From Paraburkholderia rhynchosiae (GTDB lineage: Bacteria; Pseudomonadota; Gammaproteobacteria; Burkholderiales; Burkholderiaceae): a stretch of 64,000 nucleotides of DNA. The stretch covers positions 124,001 through 188,000 of the forward strand of contig NZ_PNXY01000007.1 in the NCBI RefSeq assembly GCF_002879865.1, written 5' to 3'. The notes below the pieces were generated by a model. The model ran no database searches and was not told the DNA's origin. It was given only the letters and a program-made list of their open reading frames with translations. Shown here piece after piece: positions 9,197-16,497 of the stretch (position 1 is the stretch's first letter; each line of letters opens with the position of its first letter). The position numbers and the translations under genes were made by a program.

Positions 9197-9448
9197 TCAC
9201 TTCGTCGTCGCGCCAGCCATGCGCCGTAGCACGATGGTCGGCTCGCCTTTGTAGGTGGTGCGAAGCTGCTCGCAATGACCGGCGTAGCGCAGCAGACGTG
9301 CCCACACTTCTTCGCGCGTAAAAGGCTTGCCGCCGATATAGCGGATCACCTCGGGATCGGACCACATTGTGTAGCTTTCGAGGAAGTCGTCGCGGGTGTG
9401 GGGGCGCAGCGCGAGGCGGTTGGTGGTGAGGATGGGGGGAGTGGGCAT
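9197..9448 (-). pseudogene. GNAT acetyltransferase reduced by in-frame internal deletion
   Basis: The 83-residue frame begins like a full RimJ/RimL-type acetyltransferase (ILTTNRLALRPHTRDDFLES, then MWSDPEVIRYIGGKPFTREE). At about residue 59 it jumps directly into what looks like the C-terminal end of the same family (LRTTYKGEPTIVLRRMA; compare the usual ...YREYARTTYKGEPTILFRR ending). The whole acetyl-CoA-binding core of about 100 residues is missing, so it cannot be an active acetyltransferase. The join is in frame, so a small protein may still be made. The family identification of both ends is from memory of the family pattern, not from a search. Confidence 0.7.
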
Positions 9449-9767
9449 TGTTGGAGACGAGTATTAGCGGGCGAGGAATGAGCTTCGTGTTGCTTGCTGC
9501 TTCAGCGATCATTGGACCATCTTACGGCATGAGGCTCTGTCCTTGCGTGGCCTGTCGGTCCGTGCATCCACGTACTACGGATCCCTAAATAATATTATCT
9601 CGCCCGCTCTTCGAAGGGAAGGCGTCGCGCCTGAACCGGAACGGCGAAGCACAACGCCCCCACCGAACGCGGGCTTTTCCATCCTCCTCCCTTCACACGC
9701 TAAGATTGAGGCCGTCGGGCCTATGCGCCGCCCGGATACGACATAAAAGTTTGCCTCGGAGAATGTG
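9449..9767. other. intergenic, promoter region of the DUF4337 operon
   Basis: No gene seen. The only AT-rich block is near 9586-9600 (TAAATAATATTAT), which is a plausible promoter element for the following plus-strand operon. Confidence 0.35.
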
Positions 9768-10346
9768 ATGTCTGAAGAGTATGAAGTGCATGGTCCGCAC
9801 GACCATGCCGTGCAGCACGCTGGTCACCACGACGCCGACTCTTTCGGGAGCCGCATGGCCGTGATAACGGCGGTCCTGGCGACTATCGGCGCACTATGCG
9901 CCTATCAGAGCGGCAACAGCGAGAACCTCGCGCTCTACTACAAGAACGAAGCCGCGATCAAAAAGACCGAGGCGTCGAACCAGTGGAATTACTACCAGGC
10001 CAAGGGCGAGAAACAGAATCTCGCGGAACTCGGCGCGGCGCTGTCGCCGGGTAATAGCGACGCGCATACGAAATTCGTCGCTGACGTCGACAAGTACAAG
10101 CAGCAGAAAGAGCCGATCCGCGCGAAGGCTGAGGCGATCGAAAAGGAAGTGCTCGACAACGACGCGAAGAGCGAAGCGCTGTTGCATGGCCATCATCGCT
10201 GGGCACAGGCGACCACGTTGATCCAGGTCGCCATCGCTCTGTGCGCGATCACCTTACTTACGCGTAAGAAGTGGCTCCGCAATCTGTCGTTCGTGGTCGC
10301 GGCGGCGGGTGTCGCGCTCGGCGCACTAGCATTTTTCTCGGCTTGA
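9768..10346 (+). CDS. DUF4337 family membrane protein
   Basis: A 192-residue inner-membrane protein of unknown role. After a His-rich cytoplasmic start (HGPHDHAVQHAGHHDA) comes one transmembrane helix at about 28-48 (MAVITAVLATIGALCAYQSG). A long charged, helical middle follows (NQWNYYQAKGEKQNLAEL), then two C-terminal helices (WAQATTLIQVAIALCAITLL and LSFVVAAAGVALGALAFFSA). This layout is that of DUF4337. The ATG at 9768 has GGAG 9 bases upstream, and the GTG just before it is the alternative. The LysE-type gene starts 12 bases after its stop, so the two are probably cotranscribed. The His-rich N-terminus might bind metal, which is only a guess. Confidence 0.85.
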   Translation: MSEEYEVHGPHDHAVQHAGHHDADSFGSRMAVITAVLATIGALCAYQSGNSENLALYYKNEAAIKKTEASNQWNYYQAKGEKQNLAELGAALSPGNSDAHTKFVADVDKYKQQKEPIRAKAEAIEKEVLDNDAKSEALLHGHHRWAQATTLIQVAIALCAITLLTRKKWLRNLSFVVAAAGVALGALAFFSA

Positions 10347-10358
10347 CGGGAGCTTCGC

Positions 10359-10976
10359 GTGATCGATAGTTCCGCCGTTCTCGGCGTGTTTTCCGTGTAT
10401 GTGGCCGGCGTCGTCATTCCCGGTCCGAACTTTGTTGCCGTTGCGCACAAGGCCGCATCCGCCACGCGCATTGAAGCGCTCGCCGTGGTCGCCGGCATCG
10501 TGCTCGTCAATCTGTTCTGGGCGAGTTGCGCAATTCTCGGCGTCGGCATTGTGTTCGCGGCTTTTCCGTGGCTCGCGTTCGCCGTGAAAGTCGCGGGTGC
10601 CGCTTATCTGATTTGGTTCGGAGGAAAGCTGATCGTCAATGCGTCGGCACGCAAGCCGCAACAGAGCGCGCAGGCGCCGGCCGGCAGCGTCCGGCAAGCG
10701 TTCGCACAAGGCTTCGCGACCAATATCGCGAATCCAAAATCGGTCGCGTTTTTTGCGGCGGTGTTTTCGTCGGCTGCGCCGCCGCATGAGAGCGTCGGCA
10801 CCTTTGCGGCGATGCTCGGCATGGTGTTCGTCGTGGCGAGCAGTTGGTACGGCTTCGTCGCGCTGACGTTGTCGCAGGCGCGCATCGCGTCGGCGTACCG
10901 GCGCAGCAAGGCGTGGATCGACCGCGTATGCGGCGGCCTGATCGTCGCGTTGGGTGTGCGGCAGTTCATCCGATAA
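10359..10976 (+). CDS. LysE/RhtB-family amino-acid exporter
   Basis: A 205-residue inner-membrane exporter of the LysE superfamily, about the usual length. The family signature is present near the start: VVIPGPNFVAVAHKAAS, matching the PGP-N motif. Helices follow (ALAVVAGIVLVNLFWASCAI, AAYLIWFGGKLIV), and the second half carries GFATNIANPKSVAFFAAVFS, another hallmark. The GTG at 10359 is preceded by a GGGAG site. Substrates in this family are amino acids such as lysine, threonine or homoserine lactone; which one cannot be told here. It is likely cotranscribed with the DUF4337 gene. Confidence 0.9.
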   Translation: MIDSSAVLGVFSVYVAGVVIPGPNFVAVAHKAASATRIEALAVVAGIVLVNLFWASCAILGVGIVFAAFPWLAFAVKVAGAAYLIWFGGKLIVNASARKPQQSAQAPAGSVRQAFAQGFATNIANPKSVAFFAAVFSSAAPPHESVGTFAAMLGMVFVVASSWYGFVALTLSQARIASAYRRSKAWIDRVCGGLIVALGVRQFIR

Positions 10977-11068
10977 CGCCTTCGATACCGCCGTTGATAG
11001 CGCGTCCGATAGCGCCGGTTCGCGCGCGCCGGGTCTATGCGCGGTTTATGCGCACAAAGTAATGCCGC

Positions 11069-12343
11069 CTACGGCATCACCGAGCGCGCGCGTTCGAGCA
11101 GCAATTCACGTTCGCGCGCGTTGCGCGTCATCGCGGCAGCGCGTTCGAATTCCGCGCGCGCCTCATCCATGCGACCGAGTTTGGCCAGCAGATCGCCGCG
11201 CACGCTCGGCAACCAGTGATAGTTCGCGAGTGCTGCGTCGGTGGCGAGTGCGTCGGCGATGTCAAGGCCCGCCGCCGGCCCGAACGCCATGCCCACCGCC
11301 ACCGCGCGATTCAGCTCGACCACCGGCGACGGCGCCACCTGCGCAAGCGCGTCGTATAACGCGACAATCCGCGTCCAGTCGGTTTCTTCCGCGCGATGTG
11401 CGCGGGCATGACAAGCAGCCAGCGCGGCCTGCAACGCATACGGCCCGCTCGCGCCGCCAAGCGCATGCGCGATGTTGAGCGCCGCGAGCCCGCGACGGAT
11501 CAGAAGCGGGTCCCAACGGCTCCGGTCCTGATCAAGCAGCAGAACCGGGCGGCCCCGTGCATCGGTGCGCGCATGCGTGCGCGACGCCTGAATTTCCATC
11601 AACGCGACGAGGCCGTGCACTTCGCTTTCGTCGGGCACTTGACCGCTGAGCACGCGCCCGAGCCGCAGCGCTTCCTCGCAAAGCGCCGGGCGCATCCAGT
11701 CGTCGCCGGCTGTGGCAGAGTAGCCTTCGTTGAAAATCAGATAGATCACTTGCAGCACCGACGCAAGCCGCGGCGCGCGAGCCGCAGCCTGTGGCACTTC
11801 GAACGGCACTTTCGCCGCCGACAGTGTGCGCTTCGCGCGCACGATGCGTTGCGCGATGGTCGGCTCCGGCACGAGAAACGCGCGTGCAATTTCGTCTGTC
11901 GTCAGACCGCCGAGAAGACGCAGCGTGAGCGCAACGCGTGCGTCGGTGGACAGCACCGGGTGGCATGCGGTGAACACGAGCCGCAGCAGATCGTCGCCGA
12001 TATCGTCGGCCCGCGCGGCATCGAGCGCATCGACAAAATCCGGCACGAGATGCGCCTCCAGCGTGTCGAGATCGTGACTGAGTTCTTCACGCTTGCGAGC
12101 GTGCAGCGCTTCCTGTCGCAAGCGGTCGAGCGCGCGGTTCTTTGCAGTCGTCATCAGCCACGCTCCGGGATTGTCGGGCACGCCCGCGTCCGGCCAATGT
12201 TCGAGCGCGGCGACGAGCGCGTCTTGCGCCAGTTCCTCAGCGAGCCCGACGTCGCGCACCATCCGTGCGACGTGGGCGATGACCTTGGCGGATTCGATCC
12301 GCCAGACTGCCTCGATCGCACGATGAGTGGCCGGTTTCGTCAC
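11069..12343 (-). CDS. ECF42-type RNA polymerase sigma factor with C-terminal extension
   Basis: A 424-residue sigma factor. Region 2 begins near residue 12 (VWRIESAKVIAHVARMVRDV) with the core-binding/-10 recognition segment EELAQDALVAALEHWP and WLMTTAKNRALDRLR. Region 4 holds VALTLRLLGGLTTDEIARAF. The last 230 residues are the SigI/DUF6596 TPR-like domain (VIYLIFNEGYSAT, SRWDPLLIRRGLAALNIAHA, VELNRAVAVGMA) typical of ECF42, in which the extension controls activity and there is no anti-sigma factor. The GTG at 12343 fits because it is 4 bases after the VOC gene stop; longer frames run through that gene. It ends the YciI-YciI-VOC-sigma operon, a known ECF42 arrangement. Confidence 0.9.
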   Translation of the reverse strand: MTKPATHRAIEAVWRIESAKVIAHVARMVRDVGLAEELAQDALVAALEHWPDAGVPDNPGAWLMTTAKNRALDRLRQEALHARKREELSHDLDTLEAHLVPDFVDALDAARADDIGDDLLRLVFTACHPVLSTDARVALTLRLLGGLTTDEIARAFLVPEPTIAQRIVRAKRTLSAAKVPFEVPQAAARAPRLASVLQVIYLIFNEGYSATAGDDWMRPALCEEALRLGRVLSGQVPDESEVHGLVALMEIQASRTHARTDARGRPVLLLDQDRSRWDPLLIRRGLAALNIAHALGGASGPYALQAALAACHARAHRAEETDWTRIVALYDALAQVAPSPVVELNRAVAVGMAFGPAAGLDIADALATDAALANYHWLPSVRGDLLAKLGRMDEARAEFERAAAMTRNARERELLLERARSVMP

Positions 12344-12347
12344 AGAG

Positions 12348-12755
12348 TCAGCCCGCCGCCTTGGCGTTCGGGTCCATGTAGATGAGCTCCCAGATATGCC
12401 CGTCGATGTCTTCGAAACCGTGGCCGTACATGAAGCCGTAGTCTTGCGGCGCGCGCGGCGCCGTTCCGCCAGCGGCGAGCGCTTTGGCGACAAGTGCGTC
12501 GACCTCCCCGCGGCTTTCGCACGACAGGCCCACGAGCGCTTCGGTGCTTTCCTTCGGATCGCAAAGCGACTTGCGCGTGAACGACTTGAACAGGTCCTTG
12601 ACCAGCAGCATCGCGTAAAGGTTTTCACCGAGGATCAAACACGCTGCCTGCTCGTTGGTGAATTGCTGATCGAAGCTGAAGCCGAGCGCGCTGAAAAATG
12701 CCTTCGACCGTTCCAGATTATCGACGGCGAGATTGACGAAAATTTGCTTGTGCAT
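12348..12755 (-). CDS. VOC-family (glyoxalase/bleomycin-resistance-like) protein
   Basis: A 135-residue vicinal-oxygen-chelate protein with the beta-alpha-beta-beta-beta modules (IFVNLAVDNLERSKAFFSAL near the start, GHIWELIYMDP at the end). This is the PhnB/DUF-like subgroup that usually sits with ECF42 sigma genes. I chose the ATG at 12755, with a TTG four codons earlier also possible. The metal-ligand pattern is partial: a late Glu (HIWE) is present, but the first His is replaced by Asn (VNLAV), so catalysis is uncertain. It lies 30 bases after the YciI gene and 4 bases before the sigma gene, in the same transcript. Confidence 0.88.
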   Translation of the reverse strand: MHKQIFVNLAVDNLERSKAFFSALGFSFDQQFTNEQAACLILGENLYAMLLVKDLFKSFTRKSLCDPKESTEALVGLSCESRGEVDALVAKALAAGGTAPRAPQDYGFMYGHGFEDIDGHIWELIYMDPNAKAAG

Positions 12756-12785
12756 GATGGAATCCAATCATCGATTTGCGCGAAA

Positions 12786-13199
12786 TCAGCGCCGGCCCGC
12801 GTCCAGTTCACGGAAGCGCTCGAGTTCCGTACTCGGCTCGAAATCGTCGAGTTCGTACAGCTGCCGCACTTCGATTTCGCCATCAGCCTGTTCGCCAAAC
12901 GGCGCGGGAAAGCGCCGCGCCCATTCCATCGCTTCCTCACGCGAGCGTACCTGGATCAGCGTATAGCCGGCGATCAATTCCTTCGTTTCCGTAAACGGGC
13001 CGTCGATCACCGAACGCTCGCCGCCGCTATAGCGAATGCGCCAGCCTTTGGAACTCGGCTGCAAGCCCGTGGCATCGAGCAAGACGCCAGCCTTCGCCAG
13101 TTCTTCGTGGTACGCGCCCATCGCGGCCATCAGGGATGCTTCGGGCATGTCGCCCGCTTCGCTTGCGGCAGTCGCCTTCACCAGGATCATGAATCGCAT
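12786..13199 (-). CDS. YciI-like (DGPF domain) protein
   Basis: A 137-residue YCII-related protein of the DGPF subgroup; the name-giving motif is visible as VIDGPFTETKELIAGYTLIQ. It opens MRFMILVKATAASEAGDMPE and has a charged C-terminal tail (ELDDFEPSTELERFRELD). The ATG at 13199 has AGGAG about 10 bases upstream. The function is unknown; proteins of this type accompany ECF42 sigma factors and are thought to act in the same regulon. It follows a stem-loop in the intercistronic gap and precedes the VOC gene. Confidence 0.9.
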   Translation of the reverse strand: MRFMILVKATAASEAGDMPEASLMAAMGAYHEELAKAGVLLDATGLQPSSKGWRIRYSGGERSVIDGPFTETKELIAGYTLIQVRSREEAMEWARRFPAPFGEQADGEIEVRQLYELDDFEPSTELERFRELDAGRR

Positions 13200-13235
13200 C
13201 GCCGTTACTCCTATCGTCGTCAAGTTGTGAGTTAG

Positions 13236-13257
13236 GAGCCGGCGCGTTTGCCGGCTC
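13236..13257. other. intercistronic stem-loop in the ECF42 operon
   Basis: A perfect 8-bp stem, GAGCCGGC at 13236-13243 and its complement at 13250-13257 with a 6-base loop, lies between the two YciI genes. There is no T run on the minus strand, so it is more likely an RNA processing or stabilising hairpin than a terminator. Confidence 0.45.
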
Positions 13258-13344
13258 TTATTCACACGACGAGCAATGCGCGAGCGAATCGACACATAGC
13301 TTGCGCTACCTGGGGAAAACCCCGAGCAGAGAACTGTCGATATC

Positions 13345-13698
13345 TTATGTGAAGCACGGACCGAGCTTGCGTACTTCGACGGTGCACCACGTTGCCGCCG
13401 GACAGGCTTGCGCAATCGCCACGGCTTCCTCGCGCGAATCGCAATCGAGCAGGAAGAAGCCGCCGATCATTTCCTTCGCTTCGGCGAACGGGCCGTCGAG
13501 CAATTTTGGCTGACTGTCGCGCACCTGGACGCGCACGGCGTCGCGAGAAGAAGTGAGCGATTCGGCCGCCAGCAGTTTGCCGCGCTCTTTGAGGTCGGCG
13601 GCGAAACGCACCATCTGGCCGTACACTTCGCGGCCCTTCGCTTCGCCGCGCTCGATGCGTTGTTCGGGGGGTTCGACGATAAGCAGCATATAAGACAT
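13345..13698 (-). CDS. YciI-like (DGPF domain) protein, first gene of ECF42 operon
   Basis: A 117-residue paralogue of the next YciI gene, with the motif LLDGPFAEAKEMIGGFFLLD and the end CTVEVRKLGPCFT. The start MSYMLLIVEPPEQRIERGEA is typical of the group. The ATG at 13698 is preceded by GGAGAC 9 bases upstream. It is the first gene of a four-gene minus-strand operon ending in the sigma factor. A 145-base gap with a hairpin separates it from the second YciI gene, which may adjust relative expression. Confidence 0.9.
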   Translation of the reverse strand: MSYMLLIVEPPEQRIERGEAKGREVYGQMVRFAADLKERGKLLAAESLTSSRDAVRVQVRDSQPKLLDGPFAEAKEMIGGFFLLDCDSREEAVAIAQACPAATWCTVEVRKLGPCFT

Positions 13699-14055
13699 GA
13701 CGTCTCCATTGAATTACGCTGCGGACCGACGCCCGGCAGTCGTACGACGGCGATAAACGCGCTCGCGGTGAGCGGGAGAAAACCAGTCTAACAAGCGCGG
13801 ATCGTTCCGGTAAACCTCATCCGGCGGGCAGGCGGCGGCTGGTCGTGCGGTCTTACGGAGACTCGTAATAACGGCGCGGCGTGTGGGGTTTACTTTTGCA
13901 GCGCGACCCGATGACGGTGGTTCGAATTTCGTCTGCGCCCGAGCAATCATGGCCATCGTCGCGAACTTCGCTGACTGGCTGAGTGCATCGATTAACCATC
14001 GCCGAAACGAAAAACGCCCCGTGGGGCGTTTCTTGTTTGTGGACGGCTCTGCGGT
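13699..14055. other. intergenic region upstream of the ECF42 operon
   Basis: It holds the terminator of the next minus-strand gene (14012-14031) and probably the promoter of the YciI-sigma operon. A minus-strand frame at 13714-13956 with an Arg/Ala-rich product ends just before the first YciI gene; I judge it unlikely to be real. Confidence 0.4.
14004..14031 (-). terminator. rho-independent terminator of the 14056-14529 gene
   Basis: AAACGCCCC at 14012-14020 pairs with GGGGCGTTT at 14023-14031 around a 2-base loop. Read on the minus strand, the stem is followed by TTCGTTT. It lies 25 bases after the stop codon of the minus-strand gene. Confidence 0.85.
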
Positions 14056-14529
14056 TCAGAGCACCGCTTCGGCGATCGCCTTTGTCCTCGCAGACCGCAT
14101 CAAGCCTTCAATCATGCGCGCCTGTGCGCTTGCGATCTCGCTCAACGAGGCGACCGACAGTTGTCCGTCGAGAATCGCGAGCGCCGTGCAGAGGCGCGCG
14201 TATTCGTTCTCGTCGAGCGTCCATGCGCCAGTCCGCTGCTCACGGATGTCCAGTTGAACCATGGCAGCATGCCCCCTCTGAACGTCAGCGAGAACGTCTT
14301 CGCCGAGGCCGAGGCGCGCAAGCTCCTGCGACACCAGCAAATGCCGGCTCAACATCACGTGGAGATCGCGTGAGCCGTGGCCGTGCTGGAACGCGTCGAG
14401 CGCGGCGTAACACTGCAGAAGCATCGCGGCGGTGACCGGCTCATGAGCAGTACGGCTATAGGCCAGTGCACGCAACAGTGGAGACATGGCCGGCGGATTG
14501 TGTTTGCGGACTCGCGATTTACTGGACAT
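14056..14529 (-). CDS. hypothetical protein, 157 residues
   Basis: No family recognised. The protein starts with a basic segment (MSSKSRVRKHNPPAMSPLLR) and is otherwise helical, without a signal peptide or membrane span (VTAAMLLQCYAALDAFQHGH, DVLADVQRGHAAMVQLDIRE, VASLSEIASAQARMIEGLMR). A strong AAGGAGG lies 9 bases before the ATG at 14529, and a good terminator follows, so it is very likely expressed as a single-gene unit. The basic N-terminus and helical body would allow nucleic-acid or protein binding, but nothing specific supports that. Confidence 0.75.
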   Translation of the reverse strand: MSSKSRVRKHNPPAMSPLLRALAYSRTAHEPVTAAMLLQCYAALDAFQHGHGSRDLHVMLSRHLLVSQELARLGLGEDVLADVQRGHAAMVQLDIREQRTGAWTLDENEYARLCTALAILDGQLSVASLSEIASAQARMIEGLMRSARTKAIAEAVL

Positions 14530-14713
14530 AGGGTTCAACCTCCTTCGCTAACTCCCGGCTTCGTCACCGGATCGGTGTGACTTCCGGCGACGAATGCCGC
14601 CGATGCGCCGGCGGCTCGACAGGCCTCTAATGTGAGTCTGTGCAAGCATGATGGCAAGTCAATATTAAGACCGGCTTAAAGAGCGAAAATCCTGCTCCTC
14701 TACCGCATCGACG

Positions 14714-14745
14714 AAAAAAAACCCTGTTCCCGCGAGAGAACAGGG
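14714..14745 (-). terminator. strong rho-independent terminator, minus strand
   Basis: The stem CCCTGTTC at 14722-14729 and GAACAGGG at 14738-14745 has an 8-base loop. On the minus strand it is followed at once by eight T residues (14721-14714). No annotated gene ends just before it, so it points to an unrecognised minus-strand transcript. Confidence 0.85.
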
Positions 14746-14865
14746 CCGGACAGGATGGAAGAGTCGTGCTTGCGCGTGGATGCTCGCCGACCTGTGACCA
14801 TCAAAACAGATAAAGCTGTTGCTACTTGTGTTGCTGCTGCGAAGACTTTCGTTGCTATTTCAACT

Positions 14866-14901
14866 GCTACCGCTACCGCTACCGCTACTGCTACTGCTAC
14901 T
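14866..14901. repeat. hexanucleotide tandem repeat, six units
   Basis: Three copies of GCTACC are followed by three of GCTACT. On the minus strand the units read (A/G)GTAGC, which gives a run of in-frame TAG stop codons in one frame and alternating Val-Ala or Ser-Gly in the others. Such short repeats can change copy number by slippage. Confidence 0.85.
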
Positions 14902-14947
14902 GCCAAAACGGTTGTTGCTGCTTCACCTTCCACTGCGCCATTTGCAT
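14897..14947 (-). CDS. possible 16-residue micro-ORF in front of a TAG repeat
   Basis: An ATG at 14947 with GGAAG 8 bases upstream opens a 16-codon frame (MQMAQWKVKQQQPFWQ). It ends at the first of several consecutive in-frame TAG codons supplied by the hexanucleotide repeat. The peptide is Gln- and Trp-rich. It might be a leader peptide or a short toxin-like peptide, or the frame may be accidental and the transcript a small RNA. A second short frame, MAVCRGGPRGSAVKQ, lies just upstream without a ribosome site. Confidence 0.25.
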   Translation of the reverse strand: MQMAQWKVKQQQPFWQ

Positions 14948-15148
14948 TGCTTCTACTTCCTACTGCTTTACTGCGCTGCCGCGTGGACCACCGCGGCAAA
15001 CTGCCATCAACGGTACGGTTCAAAACAACGCGGGGAAGACCGCGTCGATGGGCTCGGTGATTTGTCGCTCCATGGAAAAGAGTGTATGCGAGCGACCGCT
15101 CAGGCAATTGGGCAAAAGGAAGGGATTTGCCGCGCCAGTTTGACGAAT

Positions 15149-15170
15149 CGGCGTAACAACGGCGTAACAA
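15149..15170. repeat. 11-bp tandem direct repeat
   Basis: CGGCGTAACAA occurs twice head to tail (15149-15159 and 15160-15170). It lies upstream of the region that ends at the strong minus-strand terminator and could be an operator, but no regulator is implied. Confidence 0.5.
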
Positions 15171-15354
15171 TCGGGGCAAATGCGAGGGACGAATTCGAGA
15201 GAAGAATTCAGGAACGTCTGGCAGGCAAAGCGGCAACGACGAAACGAGCGACGGTGCAATCACGCGTCGCTCGCATGATGTTCAGCGCAAGTAAAGCAGG
15301 CAAGACGTCACGCGGACGTGCCGCATGAACTCACCAACCGGCATCAACCCGACA

Positions 15355-15627
15355 TCAGCCACGCGCGGCAAAATCGCTGATCGTCAGCAGGACTTTTTCG
15401 CCCGGACGCGCCAGCATTTTTCTTTCGGCGACGGCAGTGATGCGTTTGCGGCCATCGGCGAAAGTCTTCAGCATGCGATCTTCAGCGGCGCCGCGTTGCA
15501 GCCAGAAGTGCTGCTCCAGCGCTTCGCGCGTAACGGCGCATTCGAGGTCCCGTCCTCGCGCCGAAAGCAGGAAAATCACCGCGCGTCCGTCTGCCGAGAC
15601 GCTAGGTTCAAGCTCGATAATCTCCAT
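15355..15627 (-). CDS. DUF1488 family protein
   Basis: A 90-residue small cytoplasmic protein of the DUF1488 family, of unknown function. The pattern is SVSADGRAVIFLLSARGRDL at the start, CAVTREALEQHFWLQRGAAE in the middle and a beta-strand end (KVLLTISDFAARG). The ATG at 15627 is preceded by GAGGTGG 4 bases upstream, a good ribosome site. It stands alone, with 109 bases to the next minus-strand gene, and may carry its own promoter. Confidence 0.85.
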   Translation of the reverse strand: MEIIELEPSVSADGRAVIFLLSARGRDLECAVTREALEQHFWLQRGAAEDRMLKTFADGRKRITAVAERKMLARPGEKVLLTISDFAARG

Positions 15628-15735
15628 AGCCCACCTCGCAAAGTTGGTTATGCCGTCCGCCGGGTTGAACGAACGACACCGAACAAAACTGAACAGACTC
15701 GCAAACCAGCATCCGTCTTTCGGCTGATGAATCCG

Positions 15736-16107
15736 CTACTGCGCCGTCGCCACGTCCATCGTAAGCGAACGTAAAGATATGTGCATGTCGGCATGAGCAG
15801 GCGGCGACGACAACGCGCGCGCGTGCGTGGGCCCGAGCGTGCCCGCCGGACCGCCGAGCCATTGCGAGCGTTTCACACAGAAGTCATGCAATAGCGTACT
15901 CAAGCTTTCGGATATCGCGTGTGTCCCGCCGCGCACTTCGCGCGACGCGGACGCAATCGCCAACCAGGAATGCGGCGGCCGAAGTTCATGGCGCACCACG
16001 CCACGTGAAGCGGCGAAACGCAGGCAACCTGTGTCGGGGTAGAAGACGAGCGTCATCGCATCGCCATCTGTTGCGCGCGTCAGGATCTGTGGTCGCGTGT
16101 TCAGCAT
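15736..16107 (-). CDS. hypothetical protein, 123 residues
   Basis: No family recognised. The middle reads like a folded protein (DAMTLVFYPDTGCLRFAASR, RHELRPPHSWLAIASASREV, LLHDFCVKRSQWLGG). The C-terminal 35 residues are Pro/His/Ala-rich. I chose the ATG at 16107, though a shorter start at the Met of MTLVFYP is possible. The frame continues open upstream to 16926 over the antisense of a GNAT gene, and I regard that extension as spurious. The ribosome site is weak, so the gene itself is uncertain. Confidence 0.45.
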   Translation of the reverse strand: MLNTRPQILTRATDGDAMTLVFYPDTGCLRFAASRGVVRHELRPPHSWLAIASASREVRGGTHAISESLSTLLHDFCVKRSQWLGGPAGTLGPTHARALSSPPAHADMHISLRSLTMDVATAQ

Positions 16108-16497
16108 TGTTCGTTTTTTGCCAGGTGGCGCCGTTCGCCGGTGGTTCGGCGTATCGCGTGCATGGTCTCGAACCCGCACGCGTGGAAATTCGCGGGTTAG
16201 GCAAAAGCAAGGCACATGCCAATCCGGATAAAACGCATGGCGCTCGTGGTCGCTTGAGCGACATAAACGGGAGAGGAAACGTGATCTGCGAGCAGCAAAC
16301 ATCGGCGGCGCCTGATGCATCGCGGCTAAAGTCGCTGGAGGGCATGTTGCTTCCCACCGCCTGGCAAACTGCAACGTGCGCCCGTTCAGTGCAGAAGCCG
16401 GCGCGCTCAATCGGCGTTGCATGGTAAAAACGCGCTGTGAGCGTGACAATTCGCGCCCATTCTTACTAGCCGACCACGTGTCCGATTCCGCCACGTC
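16108..16497. other. intergenic, possible small plus-strand frame
   Basis: A GTG at 16281 with GAGAGG 4 bases upstream opens a 48-codon plus-strand frame ending at 16427 (VICEQQTSAAPDASRLKSLE at its start). The ribosome site is good, but the sequence is unremarkable and I do not call it a gene. Nothing else is seen in these 390 bases. Confidence 0.3.

Larger units (their letters stand above)
14530..15354. other. gene-poor region with repeats and a minus-strand terminator
   Basis: No conventional gene is convincing over 825 bases. Every longer frame here is low-complexity, made by the hexanucleotide repeat. The stretch holds a strong minus-strand terminator at 14714-14745, the repeat at 14866-14901, a 16-codon frame with a Shine-Dalgarno site, and an 11-bp tandem repeat at 15149-15170. 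The terminator implies a minus-strand transcript that starts somewhere upstream of about 14950. Confidence 0.5.

Noticed and set aside
13915..13935. GGTTCGAAT-like stretch resembling a tRNA T-loop
   Set aside because: No matching acceptor, D or anticodon stems could be found around it. No tRNA is supported in the window.
13714..13956. 80-codon minus-strand frame just upstream of the ECF42 operon
   Set aside because: Basic, low-complexity product and no ribosome site. It may simply cover the operon promoter and leader.
14700..15263. 187-codon minus-strand frame with a Val-Ala run
   Set aside because: The run comes from the hexanucleotide repeat, the frame passes through a strong terminator and the rest is Arg/Ser-rich without a ribosome site.
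14755..15328. Plus-strand frames rich in Thr-Ala or Leu
   Set aside because: They are translations of the same repeat in other frames, with no protein-like surroundings.
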